A stretch of DNA of 64,000 bases from Gracilariopsis chorda (taxonomy: Eukaryota > Rhodophyta > Florideophyceae > Gracilariales > Gracilariaceae): assembly GCA_003194525.1 (NCBI GenBank), contig NBIV01000189.1, positions 62,001-126,000 on the forward strand. The letters run 5' to 3'. The stretch's first letter is position 1. The number at the start of each line of letters is the position of its first letter. The position numbers were made by a program, and so were the translations under genes. This document shows positions 1-9,724 of the stretch, piece after piece. The notes beneath the pieces are model-generated. The model was not told where the DNA came from. It ran no database searches and saw nothing but the letters and a program-made list of their open reading frames with translations.

Positions 1-310
1 CAAAACAGAAAACAAATTTCACAACAAATCGATAGCGATTACAACAAAACAAAAAACACTTCTGCACACAGAAACACAGCAGAAGGTAAACTTCAGAAAA
101 CTTCAGGTCTCCGATTCCGCGAGCGAACTGTAAAGTTCGGACCTTTGGGTCGTCTGTCCCAACAGAATCCGTAACGACGGTTCCAACTCAGCGTTCTGAA
201 TATCAATGGCGCGAGCAAAGTCCTACTTTGGAAAACAAGTTGTGAACAACACCGGAAACTTCTCGAAAGCGAGTGAATGAACACACACCAAAGTTGCAAA
301 CTGATCTTCT

Positions 311-887
311 AGGACGGGAGACCAGTTTATGTGGTATTCCACTAATGCCTGTACGGCCTCGGTAGCGGGGTGGAAAGCCACAAACGAACCGCAGTTGTGG
401 GTGTCGCCTTGCGAGCGACGGGGTTAGAAGTCAGTACCACGGTGTGAGCACCAGTAGCGAGAGAATCACGTGTGTGAGTAATGTGTCCGAAAGCGGAGAC
501 CCAGCGTAGCCAAAAGATAACAATATCAGATGATCCTGTGGCAAACACAACAAAACAACAAACAGAATAACAAAATATACACAGTGAGCTGTACGACACG
601 TGAGGGTATCCTCGGAACAAAGAGCTATAGCTCAGAAGCAATTAAGCACTGATGCTATAGGTACCCCTGTGTTGAATATGACTTAGGATTCTCACGGTCT
701 GACCAAAAGGTCTTGAGTTGGGGGTGTTGGCTGGCCTTCGCCTCCCTCACCTGGGCAGGTCGCCCTTTACTAGGCTGCGAAGCCATGCAGTAGTTTGACT
801 GTAATGCCTAAATGTGTGGCTCTCCACTAACTAAATTAACAATAAATAAAGTAGAATAAAACTAATAATTAGTGGAGGCCCACTACA
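311..887 (-). repeat. Putative LTR end with primer-binding site
   Basis: Read on the minus strand, a TG...CA-type terminus ends at 330 (ACCACA). Five bases later comes TGGTCTCCCGTCCT (324-311), which looks like a tRNA-primed binding site. The gypsy element at 18636-28155 has TGGTCTCCCGACC just after its own 5' LTR, so both elements probably use the same primer tRNA. The far LTR edge near 887 is guessed from a CCACTACA end and is uncertain. Bases 1-310 would be internal sequence of this element, but no recognisable protein is encoded there. No second LTR is visible in the window. Confidence 0.3.
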
Positions 888-1712
888 GTACCAAAACTTA
901 CTACTCTTAGTTCACATTCTTCCATAAAGGGGTTCCTTTCCTAAACCTCGCTGTACAGCCATGTACTGTAGCCGAGAGCTATGAATGTCGTCCTCGACTT
1001 AACTCATCATTCGGTGATCCGAAACCACTGCATCTCGAATGCTACAGTTAATATTATTTATTATTTTCACACCCATTTCTGAGAGGCTAGTACTTAGTGC
1101 GACGGTGCACTGCCGTCGCACCAGTAAACCTTCCCCAACCAGGGACCCCAACCTGGGGAATTGGCTCTAGTTGTTACCGCTTGCGCGCGTGCTCTACTCC
1201 TCCTTGGAGGGAAACGCCGTAAACCACGGGACATCTAACCCCTTGCACATCTAAAGAGGCCCATCCTTGGGAGTGTAATTGTTCCAATTGCATTGGTGTT
1301 TCGCCCTGTATAGGGATATTGTTACCGGCATCGCCGTTCGTCCCCGTCGCTCTCGCGACTCACTTCGTCCTCTCTTCCTCCTCTTCGCCCTTCCTTTTTC
1401 CACTTTTTAGGGTAGCACCTCCCGCTATCCGCGGCCCTCATGTGCGCATCCGCTCACACACCCCCACTTACGTGGAAACATAACTCTACTGAGGATCACA
1501 CCCCGCTCACGCGGATACCGATTCTTCGCCTTCACCTCCCTGCGCGGGTCGCGACAAGTGTCCCTGGTCTTACAAACCGGCTTCACCGTGACAACTCTGG
1601 GAGGGCTCTACCCAACTGGGTTCACCTCGTGAGAGGAAGATCCCGAACGTCTTTCGGTGTTTTTCCCCTTTGGGGCATTGCACCACAGTATCCATAATTG
1701 GTGTCCTCCCCA
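888..1712. other. Unassigned non-coding stretch
   Basis: No protein family is recognised. There is a perfect 7-bp hairpin (GCGACGG/CCGTCGC, about 1099-1120) and a C/T-rich tract at 1330-1400. The right edge is where the truncated copia reverse transcriptase stops matching, so this block is probably part of whatever interrupted or replaced the copia 3' half. Confidence 0.3.
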
Positions 1713-4700
1713 GGTTTTGTAGAAGAAGCAAGGGTCTGTCATGCATTTTATAAAGCCTAAGTTCGTCAACCTTTGGGTGAACAGTCGGCTTCAAATTGCA
1801 TTGGATTGCTTCAGACCATATATTGACCGGTTCAATTTGAGTACTTGATTCTTTTGTAAACCAAATTCCAGACCTTTGGGTGGAGACATATAGACTGGCT
1901 TCTTGTCATCGATATGTCCGTTCAGAAATGCGCATTTGACATCCAACTGGTGTATTTTAAACCCAAACCTAGCTGCCAATGTCAATGCTAGTCGTACAGT
2001 TCCAAAGTCAACGACTGGAGAGTAGACACCTGTGACATTCCCTTGTTGGCACCCTTTAGCTACAAGGCAAGCCTTGTATCTTGTGATAGAGCCATCATCG
2101 TCATGCTTGTGAGCGAACACGAGTTTTTAATCTATGATATGCTCTCCAACAGGCTTTTCCACAACTTCCCATGTCTTCATCGACGTAAGCGAAGAGAGTT
2201 CTTCGTCAATAGCTTTTCTCCATCTTTGCCAGTCAGGCGAATCTCTCGCGTCCTGCAAGCTTTCAGGGACGGTACTTATTGGTAGTTCTCTTGTCACAAG
2301 ACTGTTATGGTGTGTGTCTTGATAACGATTTGGAGGGTTTCGCTGACGGTCTGGGTAGCGGCGTACTGGGTAGTGTGTCAAGAATTCTTGCATGCTGGGT
2401 GTCATTGGGAAATGGTCCGATTCTGCTTCAAGTACTTGATCGTCCTCTTCATCTCCATTCGTACCACTTTCCACGACTTCATCTGCATTTTCATTACTTC
2501 CACCATGTCCAGGTTCCAGCTCCTCTTCATTGTCAGCTTCAGCACCATCTGGTTCCTCTGCTTCTGGCTCTCCATCATCATCTGAGTCAGCTGATTCTTG
2601 CTGTCGGTCAGCCATTTCAGGTATGGCATTCAATTCCATCTGTTCTTGAGTGTTGAACAATCTTCTTCCTGAAAAACAGCTTCATTAAAACTGACATGCC
2701 TTGCGAACGTAATATCTCCACGTTCAATGTCATAGACGCGATAATTCTGGTATGGGAGGCAGCGTAAGAGAATTTCACGGCGAGCTTTGTTCTCTAACTT
2801 CTTCCGTTTAGCTACATGAACCCAGACCTCACATCCAAACGTTCTTAAAGAGGTAACGTTTGGTATCCTCTCAGTGAACGTGTCGTGAGGTATCTTCCCA
2901 TCAGTTGCTCCACAACCGATGATGTTCATTGTTCTGGTAGCAGTAACGACTGCTTCAGCCCAGAACTTCTGTGGGAGGCCTGCATGTCGTAACATTGCTC
3001 TAGTCATCTCCATAACCGACCTGTTAGATCGTTCTGCGACTCCATTTTGCTGCGAAGTGTATGGAGCACTGTTCTCCCAATCTATTCCGACTTCGGAGAG
3101 ATATTTTCGGAGTGAAATGTACTCTAGACCATTATCAGAGTAAACGACCTTGATCTTTCTTTCAGCCTGTCTCTCAAACTTCAATTGAGAGCATCTGAAC
3201 TCCTGTGTCAGTTCCTTTCTTTTCGTCATGAGGCGTACGTCCTTGTACCTCGACTTTTTATCGATGAAAGACACAAATTATCTCTTCCGTCCGATGCTTG
3301 GGGTACTCATAGGACCGCATATGTCCGTTTATATCACATCCCCGACCATAGCAGCATCATTACTCCTGCCTCCTAGACTCCTTCGTGTCATCTTTCCTTC
3401 AATGCACAGAGTGCAGTCGGCACTGTGCTCTGGAGATACATTGAGGTCCAGTCCATGAACAGTGTTTTTGCTTGTCATTCGTCGTATTCTCTGGATTCCG
3501 ATATGTCCGAATCTCTCATGCCAGAGCTGTAGGCCTTGCGTTTCTTTCGCTACATATGAAACATGCAGAGCTGGACTGCCCTAAATCTGATAAACCCCTG
3601 ACCGTTTTGGTGCTCTGATCATGACATCCGATCCTCTGATGAGACACACCGATGAATCGAAAGAAATTTGGTACTGTTCCTCCGTTAGGCGGGAGCAAGA
3701 TATTAAGTTGCGGTCCATATCTTCAACGTAAAGAACGTCATGCAGTAGTATCTTTACATAGCGTCTTCCAGGCTGCGATACATTAAGACAAATGTGTCCT
3801 ATTTTTGATGCTTTCATACCCCTACCATCGCCCAACACAATGGCTCTGTGCTAAGAATGGTGACGTAAATGCGCCAAAGCACGGTCCCCAATCATGTGAC
3901 TAGTTGGATCAGAGTCAACAATGAATTGGTGGTCTACTTCTCTGGTGACGAGAGCTCGATGGGTACTTGGATCACCTGCACGATGTTCTGGTTTGATTGA
4001 TCTACAGTCTCGTTTGTAGTGTCCTTTTAGGCCACATTTGAAACATCTACCCTTCGCTTTCGCCTGTAATACCCTCTCCGTACCGAAAGGACCGGCCGGG
4101 CCTGATTCTTCTGTTTTCGTCTCTGAAGTCCTGGTTTCATACTCTTGGAGAAGTCGAGCGGTTATCTTCTCCCAGGACAACTCCTCGTCCGACAACGTCT
4201 GTGGGGCTGATATTACTGCACCATATGGCGTCTCTCCAGTAGAACCAAAACTGGAGAACAGGATAGCAATCTGCATACTATTCCCTATGGGACTTCCCAT
4301 AGCTTCCAATCTTGAGAATACAGACTCGAAATCATCCACGTAGTCCGACATTACTGTTCCTTCAGTAAACCGAGTTTGGTGTAGCTTCGTTTGCAACTGT
4401 ACCCTTCTAGCAGCATTCTCCGTTGCATACCTTTCACGCAGTTTTCGATACATAATGAATGGGTTGTGACGTTGGGAGGCAACAGCCCGTAGTGATTTGT
4501 CTCCAAGAGATTGCACAAGATACATGCGAGCCTTGGAGAGGTTTTGCTTCAATTCCATGGGTAGGGCATCAATTGTCTCTTCCCCAACGGCATCTTCTAG
4601 AACTAAATTCAGGAGTTTCTTTGATTCCGGTAGTGCTTCTATTCGCATCATCCAAAAAATAAAGTCTTCGTGGCGTTTTCCAGAAAAGCGAGGAACCTTC

Positions 4701-4720
4701 CTTGGACTGTCTTCATCCAT
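1713..4720 (-). pseudogene. Copia-1 gag-pol polyprotein (broken, incomplete)
   Basis: It starts at the ATG at 4720 (MDEDSPRK). Order on the minus strand: gag (about 4720-4060), zinc knuckle CFKCGLKGHYKRDC (CX2CX4HX4C), protease, GAG-pre-integrase, integrase (VVYSDNGLEY; QQNGVAERSNRS) and the RT N-terminus (QLDVKCAFLNG, LNRSIYGLKQ). The protease reads DSDPTSHM where copia proteases usually have DSGATSHM, so the active-site loop is altered. It is interrupted by several stop codons (for example near 3848 and 3581) and frameshifts (near 2640 and 1750). Not functional. Confidence 0.85.
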
Positions 4721-4809
4721 AGCAGCACTGAAGCAAAGTCCTGTAACACTTTGAGAAAGCAATTAAGGAACTACTTCTTTTAGTTCAGATAGTTGGTTGC
4801 CAGTGGAGC

Positions 4810-4821
4810 GCGATGCTACCA
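4810..4821 (-). promoter_or_regulatory. Copia-1 primer-binding site
   Basis: The minus strand reads TGGTAGCATCGC, one base after the LTR. The identical 12-mer sits in the same place in copia-2. Its complement ends GCTACCA, which resembles the 3' end of eukaryotic initiator tRNA-Met (U72, A73, CCA). The tRNA identity is an inference. Confidence 0.55.
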
Positions 4822-4822
4822 C

Positions 4823-5064
4823 TGTTGGGTATGGTTGAGACCAGTTCTTTGTACTTTCAAGAACCTCATCCGGTTTATATATGGAAGCGTACTTTGGCAA
4901 AAACCTGCCAAAATCAAAGGTACTTCTAACTTGTGGTCAAAGCTCTATCACTGAGCTGCAGGGAACCACACATATCGGATATTACATCAACATGAATAGT
5001 ATCGTACTATCTGCGCCCGAGATGTAGACACATCACCTCTCTTAACACTCTCATGTAACACCAG
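4823..5064 (-). repeat. Copia-1 5' LTR
   Basis: It begins TGTTGGGTAT directly beside the primer-binding site, in the same arrangement as the copia-2 LTR (TGTTGAGTGG). It contains TTTATATAT at about 4875 as a possible TATA element. The outer end is only approximate. Confidence 0.5.
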
Positions 5065-6340
5065 CGCGTCACATATATTGCAAGAGTGCTACGTGAGAAC
5101 ATTGTGAGTGCTCAATGGCATACTGCTCACAACAGAGGTTCCCTAAAGGCGATACAACAAAGACAAGAGATAAGTGACGCCATTCCATCAGAATACACCC
5201 CGCACGAGTTCATACACAGCGTACCATAGAATAACAGTGGAACTCATTTGTTGCTTGTTTCATATCGAACAGCAGTTTAACATTTTCACCTTTGTGTGCT
5301 TCTAATCTGTTAGCTGCTACGCTGTACAGATGAGCTCATTTTAGTTTTGCAAAGGTAAGAGCAATGAGTGGACACGGTGGACTGTTCCACTGAACGGTCC
5401 AAATTAGCCGTTCACAAAAAGGTAAAAGCGGAGCATCGTTGCCTTGAGCACCAATGAATCAAGATTTCGGTTTACCCATGTCTGTTTCTGCAATCTCAGT
5501 ATGATCCTCCACTCAGACGAACCGAATTGTACAGGTCGTTTTTGAGGATTGAGCGGTGACGGCTTGCATACTTAAAGCATTCAAATGGCGATAAGAGAAA
5601 GTGTGGAGTGCCTCGACGGTGACAATTGTTAATTGCAAAGCATTGCTGCCGGTGGAGACACCTTGTTATCTTCAGCCAAGAGATTCTGAGGACAGACCGA
5701 GCCATTGCACTTTGGATTTATCTCTTTATACCAGCCTAGCCATCCTAGGTCTCTCTTCGGGTTTATTGCGCTACCAAAAAGCTACGTCGACTTGCAGTGC
5801 ATAGGCTAACTCGCTGGGGTAGGAAGACACATATAACCAATAAAAATCCTACTGTGAGCGTATTAGCATGACTGGAATTCTTCTTGTTATTCAGACAACC
5901 CTGCTGCCCTGAATGCTGTCGATAATCATAGAAATGTGTGAGGATGAGTATTGCGTATGCCTGAACTCTTTTCAGCGGCCGAACACAATACTGTACGAAA
6001 GATCATCAGCTTTCTGACAAAAGGAAGAAACATGCCTACGACGCCTACATGAGCATGATGGGTCAGCCAGCGCAGTGCCTCCTACCTCTATGTTCAGCAA
6101 TATACAGCGGCATATTATAGGTTTAATGTGTGAAGACAGAATATTTATGCGAGGGAGGAGGCTGCACCAGCCACGTTTTCGAAAACGAAGGCACGCTGTG
6201 TGACTGGTGAAAAGGGGCGGCCGGCCACTGGCGACGGTTTCACAGACCGCTTCCGCAGTCGCGTACAGCCGTCGCCGTCTTGGAGGACCGTATTTTACAA
6301 CCCAATCTACCCTTAACCCCAACGGTTCGGTTTAGAGTTT
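5065..6340. other. Intergenic stretch without a supported gene
   Basis: Only short, composition-driven open frames occur, and none resembles a known family. It separates copia-1 from the promoter of the small secreted protein gene. An ORF on the minus strand near 5972-6322 is Arg/Cys-rich but has no recognisable domain and is not called. Confidence 0.4.
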
Positions 6341-6348
6341 ATCGAGGT

Positions 6349-6355
6349 TATATAA
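6349..6355 (+). promoter_or_regulatory. TATA box of the secreted cysteine-rich gene
   Basis: TATATAA lies about 230 bp upstream of the ATG at 6586 and in the same orientation. It implies a 5' leader of roughly 200 nt. No promoter experiment supports it. Confidence 0.45.
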
Positions 6356-6585
6356 GCTCCCAAGCACCGTGAGGTATTGGTCTTGTCCGAGCTCAACAAT
6401 TCTCAGTGGAGCGTTTTCGCGGAAACGTACCAGTAAGATCGCTCAGAAGCTAACCACGAGCGAAAGAGAAGTTCTGTACCTAAGTGGTAACTTGGCTTTG
6501 CATCTCGCCTTTTTTTCTGTCACCAGCCAGTTGACCTCTCGTTTTCGGTACCCTCCGGGTGTGTTGCCTCTGAGTGTTGTGAAGA

Positions 6586-6903
6586 ATGAAGAAAGTGTTG
6601 TTGGCTACAGTTTTGTTACTTGTGGCGTGGCCATGTGCATACAGCATGCCAGTAGTTGCCGATGGAGAGCATGAGGTAACGGCTCCGTCGTATCTGCAAT
6701 ACCCCCAGAGCACAGGACGTAACGGGGATGGGCAAGGTGAGATTACTTTTGCCGAGATTACTTCTGCCATTCATCAAGCGGGAGACCCATTTGGCAAGTG
6801 TTGTGATGCGTGTGATCGATGCGAAGAGAAGAAAGGCGCCATGGTTTGTAAACGTAATTCGGGACGCCTCCTGTGCTGCCCCAAAGCGTGCAGTTTCCTC
6901 TAG
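6586..6903 (+). CDS. Small secreted cysteine-rich protein
   Basis: This 105-aa protein has a clear N-terminal signal peptide: two Lys, a hydrophobic LLATVLLLVAW core and a likely cleavage after AYS (about residue 20). The mature part is about 85 aa. Its first half is polar and of low complexity. Its C-terminal 35 residues carry eight cysteines in the pattern CCxxCxxC ... CKR ... GRLLCCxxxC, consistent with four disulfides in an extracellular mini-domain. No known family is recognised, so neither a toxin nor an antimicrobial role is claimed. The ATG is preceded by a TATA box at 6349. A decayed tandem copy with the same cysteine signature lies at 7629-7955, and the similarity extends past the stop codon, so the duplication included 3' flanking DNA. 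Confidence 0.7.
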   Translation: MKKVLLATVLLLVAWPCAYSMPVVADGEHEVTAPSYLQYPQSTGRNGDGQGEITFAEITSAIHQAGDPFGKCCDACDRCEEKKGAMVCKRNSGRLLCCPKACSFL

Positions 6904-7576
6904 CGGGCTGTGAACGGCGTGAGCAAGTGAGGTACCTGAGGCGACCCGGGTGTAATACTGTACTGGGTTGAGTTACTTGATGCATGGAGTGTGAAGAGTA
7001 CAGCTTTGGTTGAGGACTTGGGAGCGCTTTGTGGAGTATCCTTCGTACATCGCAACGCAGACATGAATAAAAGCAGCCGGACAGATGGACGGAGACAGCG
7101 TGCAGCGTATCGTTGTTTAGAGCCGCGGCTGTTGTGGAGCACATTTTGCAAGCGCGACGGTACTCACTGCGGGCTCAAGCTGAATCGACACAACGCACAG
7201 CATTCAAGGTGTGCCCCAATCACAGTGCACTGCGCAAGCTGGCGCATCGAGCGGAGCATTGCGCACGTTTGTAGCGCCCAATCAGCGCCCAGAGTTCACT
7301 ACGGCACGGCGCGTGCGGGGTGTCTGTGACCAATCGCTGTGCTCCATGTCCGCGCATATGTTTTACCTCGCGCACGCTTCCGTATTACTGCCAACTTGCG
7401 AGCACCCCTCAGCCTTTCAGCCGCAACCATCGCCTCTTGAACAAGTATGTAGTGTTGGCCAAACGATTGCTGTTGGAACCAACAACGAAATGTGCATTCT
7501 TGTTGGCCGCGAGGCTGTTTCCGAGCGAGAATTCGTTTATGCTTGTTGAAATGGCGGTTGACCACAATAAACTGTG

Positions 7577-7597
7577 GCTCAGCCCGGAGGGCTGAGC
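7577..7597. other. Perfect 9-bp hairpin
   Basis: GCTCAGCCC/GGGCTGAGC with a GGA loop, about 30 bp before the second cysteine-rich reading frame, where the first copy has its signal-peptide codons. It may mark the breakpoint at which the duplicate lost its secretion signal. Confidence 0.5.
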
Positions 7598-7628
7598 TGA
7601 CCCCCCCGCTGGGCCATGCATAGACAGC

Positions 7629-7955
7629 ATGCCAGTAGCTGCCGTGAGAGAGAATGCGGTAACGGCTTCGTTGTATTCGCAATCCCTTCAGAGCACAGGA
7701 AGTTACGGGGATGGCCAAGGTAAGATTGGCGCTCTCTTTGGCACTTCTCGCCGCCATGATGATGTAAATCCCTTCTTTTGTGATCCAAGTTGCATGCTGT
7801 GTTGTAATCCTTGTGCACTATGCAAAGAGGAGGGGGACGACATGATTTGTAAGCGTGACTCCAAAGGCCGCCTGTGCTGCACCGAACCGTGCAGTCATCT
7901 TCCGAAGGCTGTGGACCGCGTCGGCAACAGATTTATCGAACGCGACGTGGGTTGA
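7629..7955 (+). pseudogene. Second copy of the cysteine-rich protein, lacking a signal peptide
   Basis: This 108-aa frame aligns with 6586-6903 from the MPVVA-like start of the mature region. It keeps the core signature CCNPCALC ... ICKR ... GRLCCTEPC, with ten cysteines in the C-terminal half. The signal-peptide codons are not recoverable upstream: small indels break the frame and unrelated sequence with a hairpin follows. A 16-residue C-terminal extension runs through what is 3' UTR in the first copy. Either it is a pseudogene, or an upstream exon supplies a new N-terminus. The conserved cysteine spacing suggests the loss was recent or that selection persisted for some time. Confidence 0.5.
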
Positions 7956-8039
7956 GTTACTCGATGCGTAAGAGTGTGAATTTTTGTTCAATCTTATGCT
8001 GTTGCGGAGGGATAGCCCTTTTTAGTTTTTGGGAGAGGG

Positions 8040-8515
8040 ATGGATCAGGCTAACAAGGTATCACTGGGGTCTCAGCAGAACTGAGATTGTAATAGAGTAA
8101 CACCCGTTCAGTGCTATGTCCACTCGATGACACAAGTAGACCACCACTCAGTTAGTAAACGTAGAGAGCTCACTGTTACAGTGGAGCTCTCGTTGGTTCC
8201 AGTCATCGACAGTGTGTCGGTCTTGGTTCTGGTAAAGATGTTCAGTACCAGTCTACTCCAACCTTCGCCATCTTACAGAGATCCTGCACTATGATCTAGA
8301 GGATACATACTGTTCCGTGGTGTGCTGGGTGGGAAGTTTGAAGTACTACGAGATATCAAGTATCGAACAGGATATGAGACGAAATTGCTCAACAGAGCAA
8401 CTCGCAAAGATGGCCGTAGCTTATCCGGCGCCAGCCACATATCTTGTAGCCCTTCACAGCTTAAGTTAGCTTAAATAAATCTACTTCTGCAGTTCCCTTG
8501 AGAAGCCGAAGTGAA
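8040..8515 (+). repeat. Dispersed repeat family R1, copy a
   Basis: It shares its end block (CTTGTAGCCCTTCACAGC, then AAATAAATC-ACTTCTGCAG) and an inner block around GATACATACTGTTCC with 13736-14010, and more weakly with 42745-43035 and 50541-50720. Relative to copy b it carries about 190 bp of extra sequence (8095-8285). Its class is unknown. Confidence 0.55.
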
Positions 8516-8639
8516 CTATACTATGGACCCTAGAGTGGCCAACATCCGCAAAGCCGCATGTACTAGATGCAACGCAAGAATGTAGAAATAGCGATTTGGA
8601 CATTGAGGCTTTCTACTTAGAAGTACCTTTGATACTCTT

Positions 8640-9205
8640 TTAGGTTATGTGAAGTGTGGCGCCCGCTCCAAATAACGCGCCTGGGCACAGAGATAATCTC
8701 TTAAGCCAGAAATATTCTCTACAGGGTCACAATGTGGAGAGCGTGTCCAAGGATCCTATCAACCTCATGCAAGCACAGAGTCCTGTTAGTCTTGTCCTGG
8801 TACGTCTTGTAGTCACACTACAGCGCTTTTCTGCTCAGCTACACGTACAGGCCAATATGTCAGTTGAGAAGCAGGGTACGTTTTACCCACGGTAAATGCG
8901 CAAAGTTTGCGGAAGGTTCTGTATCACCAGACGGGACGGCCACTTCTTGCTTCCAGCGCATCGCATCATTATGATTAGATGAATTTTCTTCGCAATGCTT
9001 TTGTCCGAGCGAGTTCCAACGAGTTCGCCCCGAGGATGACATATTTGTCGGAGTCGATTGCGTTCAGTATTCTATTCTTTCCTAAATCAGCGGCATTCGA
9101 TGTGAGTGCTCTATGGCGTCGTACCACGAGAGTCCTAGACAGAAGTTATTGGATTCAAACCGCACTGTCTCCCCGCAAAAAGGAACAAAAGATTATATTC
9201 TTAAA
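8640..9205 (+). pseudogene. Relic of a cysteine-rich (GCC2/GCC3-like) surface protein gene
   Basis: At nucleotide level it follows 43985-44460 in order: a block with TTCTCTA ... GAATGTG, TTCTGCTCAGCTACA, GCGGAAGG-TC-GTATC, CACTTCTTGCTTCCAG and TCTTCGCAATGCTTTTGTCC. Stop codons and indels break every frame, so only fragments remain. The parent family is described at 43406-45454. Two relics about 35 kb apart show that the gene family was once multicopy here. Confidence 0.6.
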
Positions 9206-9724
9206 CCATCATGTAGTTAGATAAATTTCCCGCATCTTCATTGGTTTACGACTTAACGCACATTAAGAAACACCCGCCATAAGCAATCCGATCAAGCGTA
9301 ATATTAACAAGCATCCTGAACTTGGATCACAAAGATCTCTCACGGTCTTTTACTGTCTTGATCGCAAAAGAAAGTATCCTTTCGACAAAGATACTTCAAC
9401 ACCGATAAATGGTCATTGGTTGTTCAAAGTCCTTCAGGGAACTTGTCACGGAATAATGTGCTATGAAAGTTAAGGCAATCGATATTTTGTACCAAGCACA
9501 TATAAGCTCTTATATGCAATCCTGTTGACTAGATGATGAACTACTACATAGCACCGACTAACTAATTGGGTCAAGCCGTTTGATTTATGACCCACATAGC
9601 AAGTACTACATGTCAGGCTTTGTTTGTCAGCAGGATTGTACTAAGACAGAAATAGAACTTTTAATGTGTTTAAACAGGCTTTTCTACTCTAGACTACGGG
9701 CCTTTTTTAATACATGTGCTTGGC
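9206..9724. other. AT-rich intergenic stretch
   Basis: Nothing recognisable. It is the 3' flank of the F-box/LRR-like gene. Confidence 0.4.

Larger units (their letters stand above)
1713..5064 (-). mobile_element. Ty1/copia-like element, 3'-truncated (copia-1)
   Basis: The minus strand carries a 5' LTR beginning at 4823 (read inward), a primer-binding site, gag, protease, integrase and the first part of reverse transcriptase. Similarity to the complete copia at 45460-50115 stops near 1713, within RT after a DPCFFYK-like stretch. The rest of RT, RNase H and the 3' LTR are absent. Related to, but clearly diverged from, the second copy. The outer LTR edge (about 5064) is approximate because no second LTR exists to compare. 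Confidence 0.8.

Noticed and set aside
1440-1697. Open frames of 60-100 codons in GC-rich or flanking DNA
   Set aside because: No start context, family similarity or codon pattern supports them, and most are shadows or chance frames.
5972-6322. 116-codon minus-strand frame, Arg/Cys-rich
   Set aside because: No recognisable domain, no homologous copy in the window, and composition alone can explain its openness.
7577-7597. Rho-independent terminator
   Set aside because: The stem lacks a following T run and the genome is eukaryotic, so it is listed only as a hairpin.
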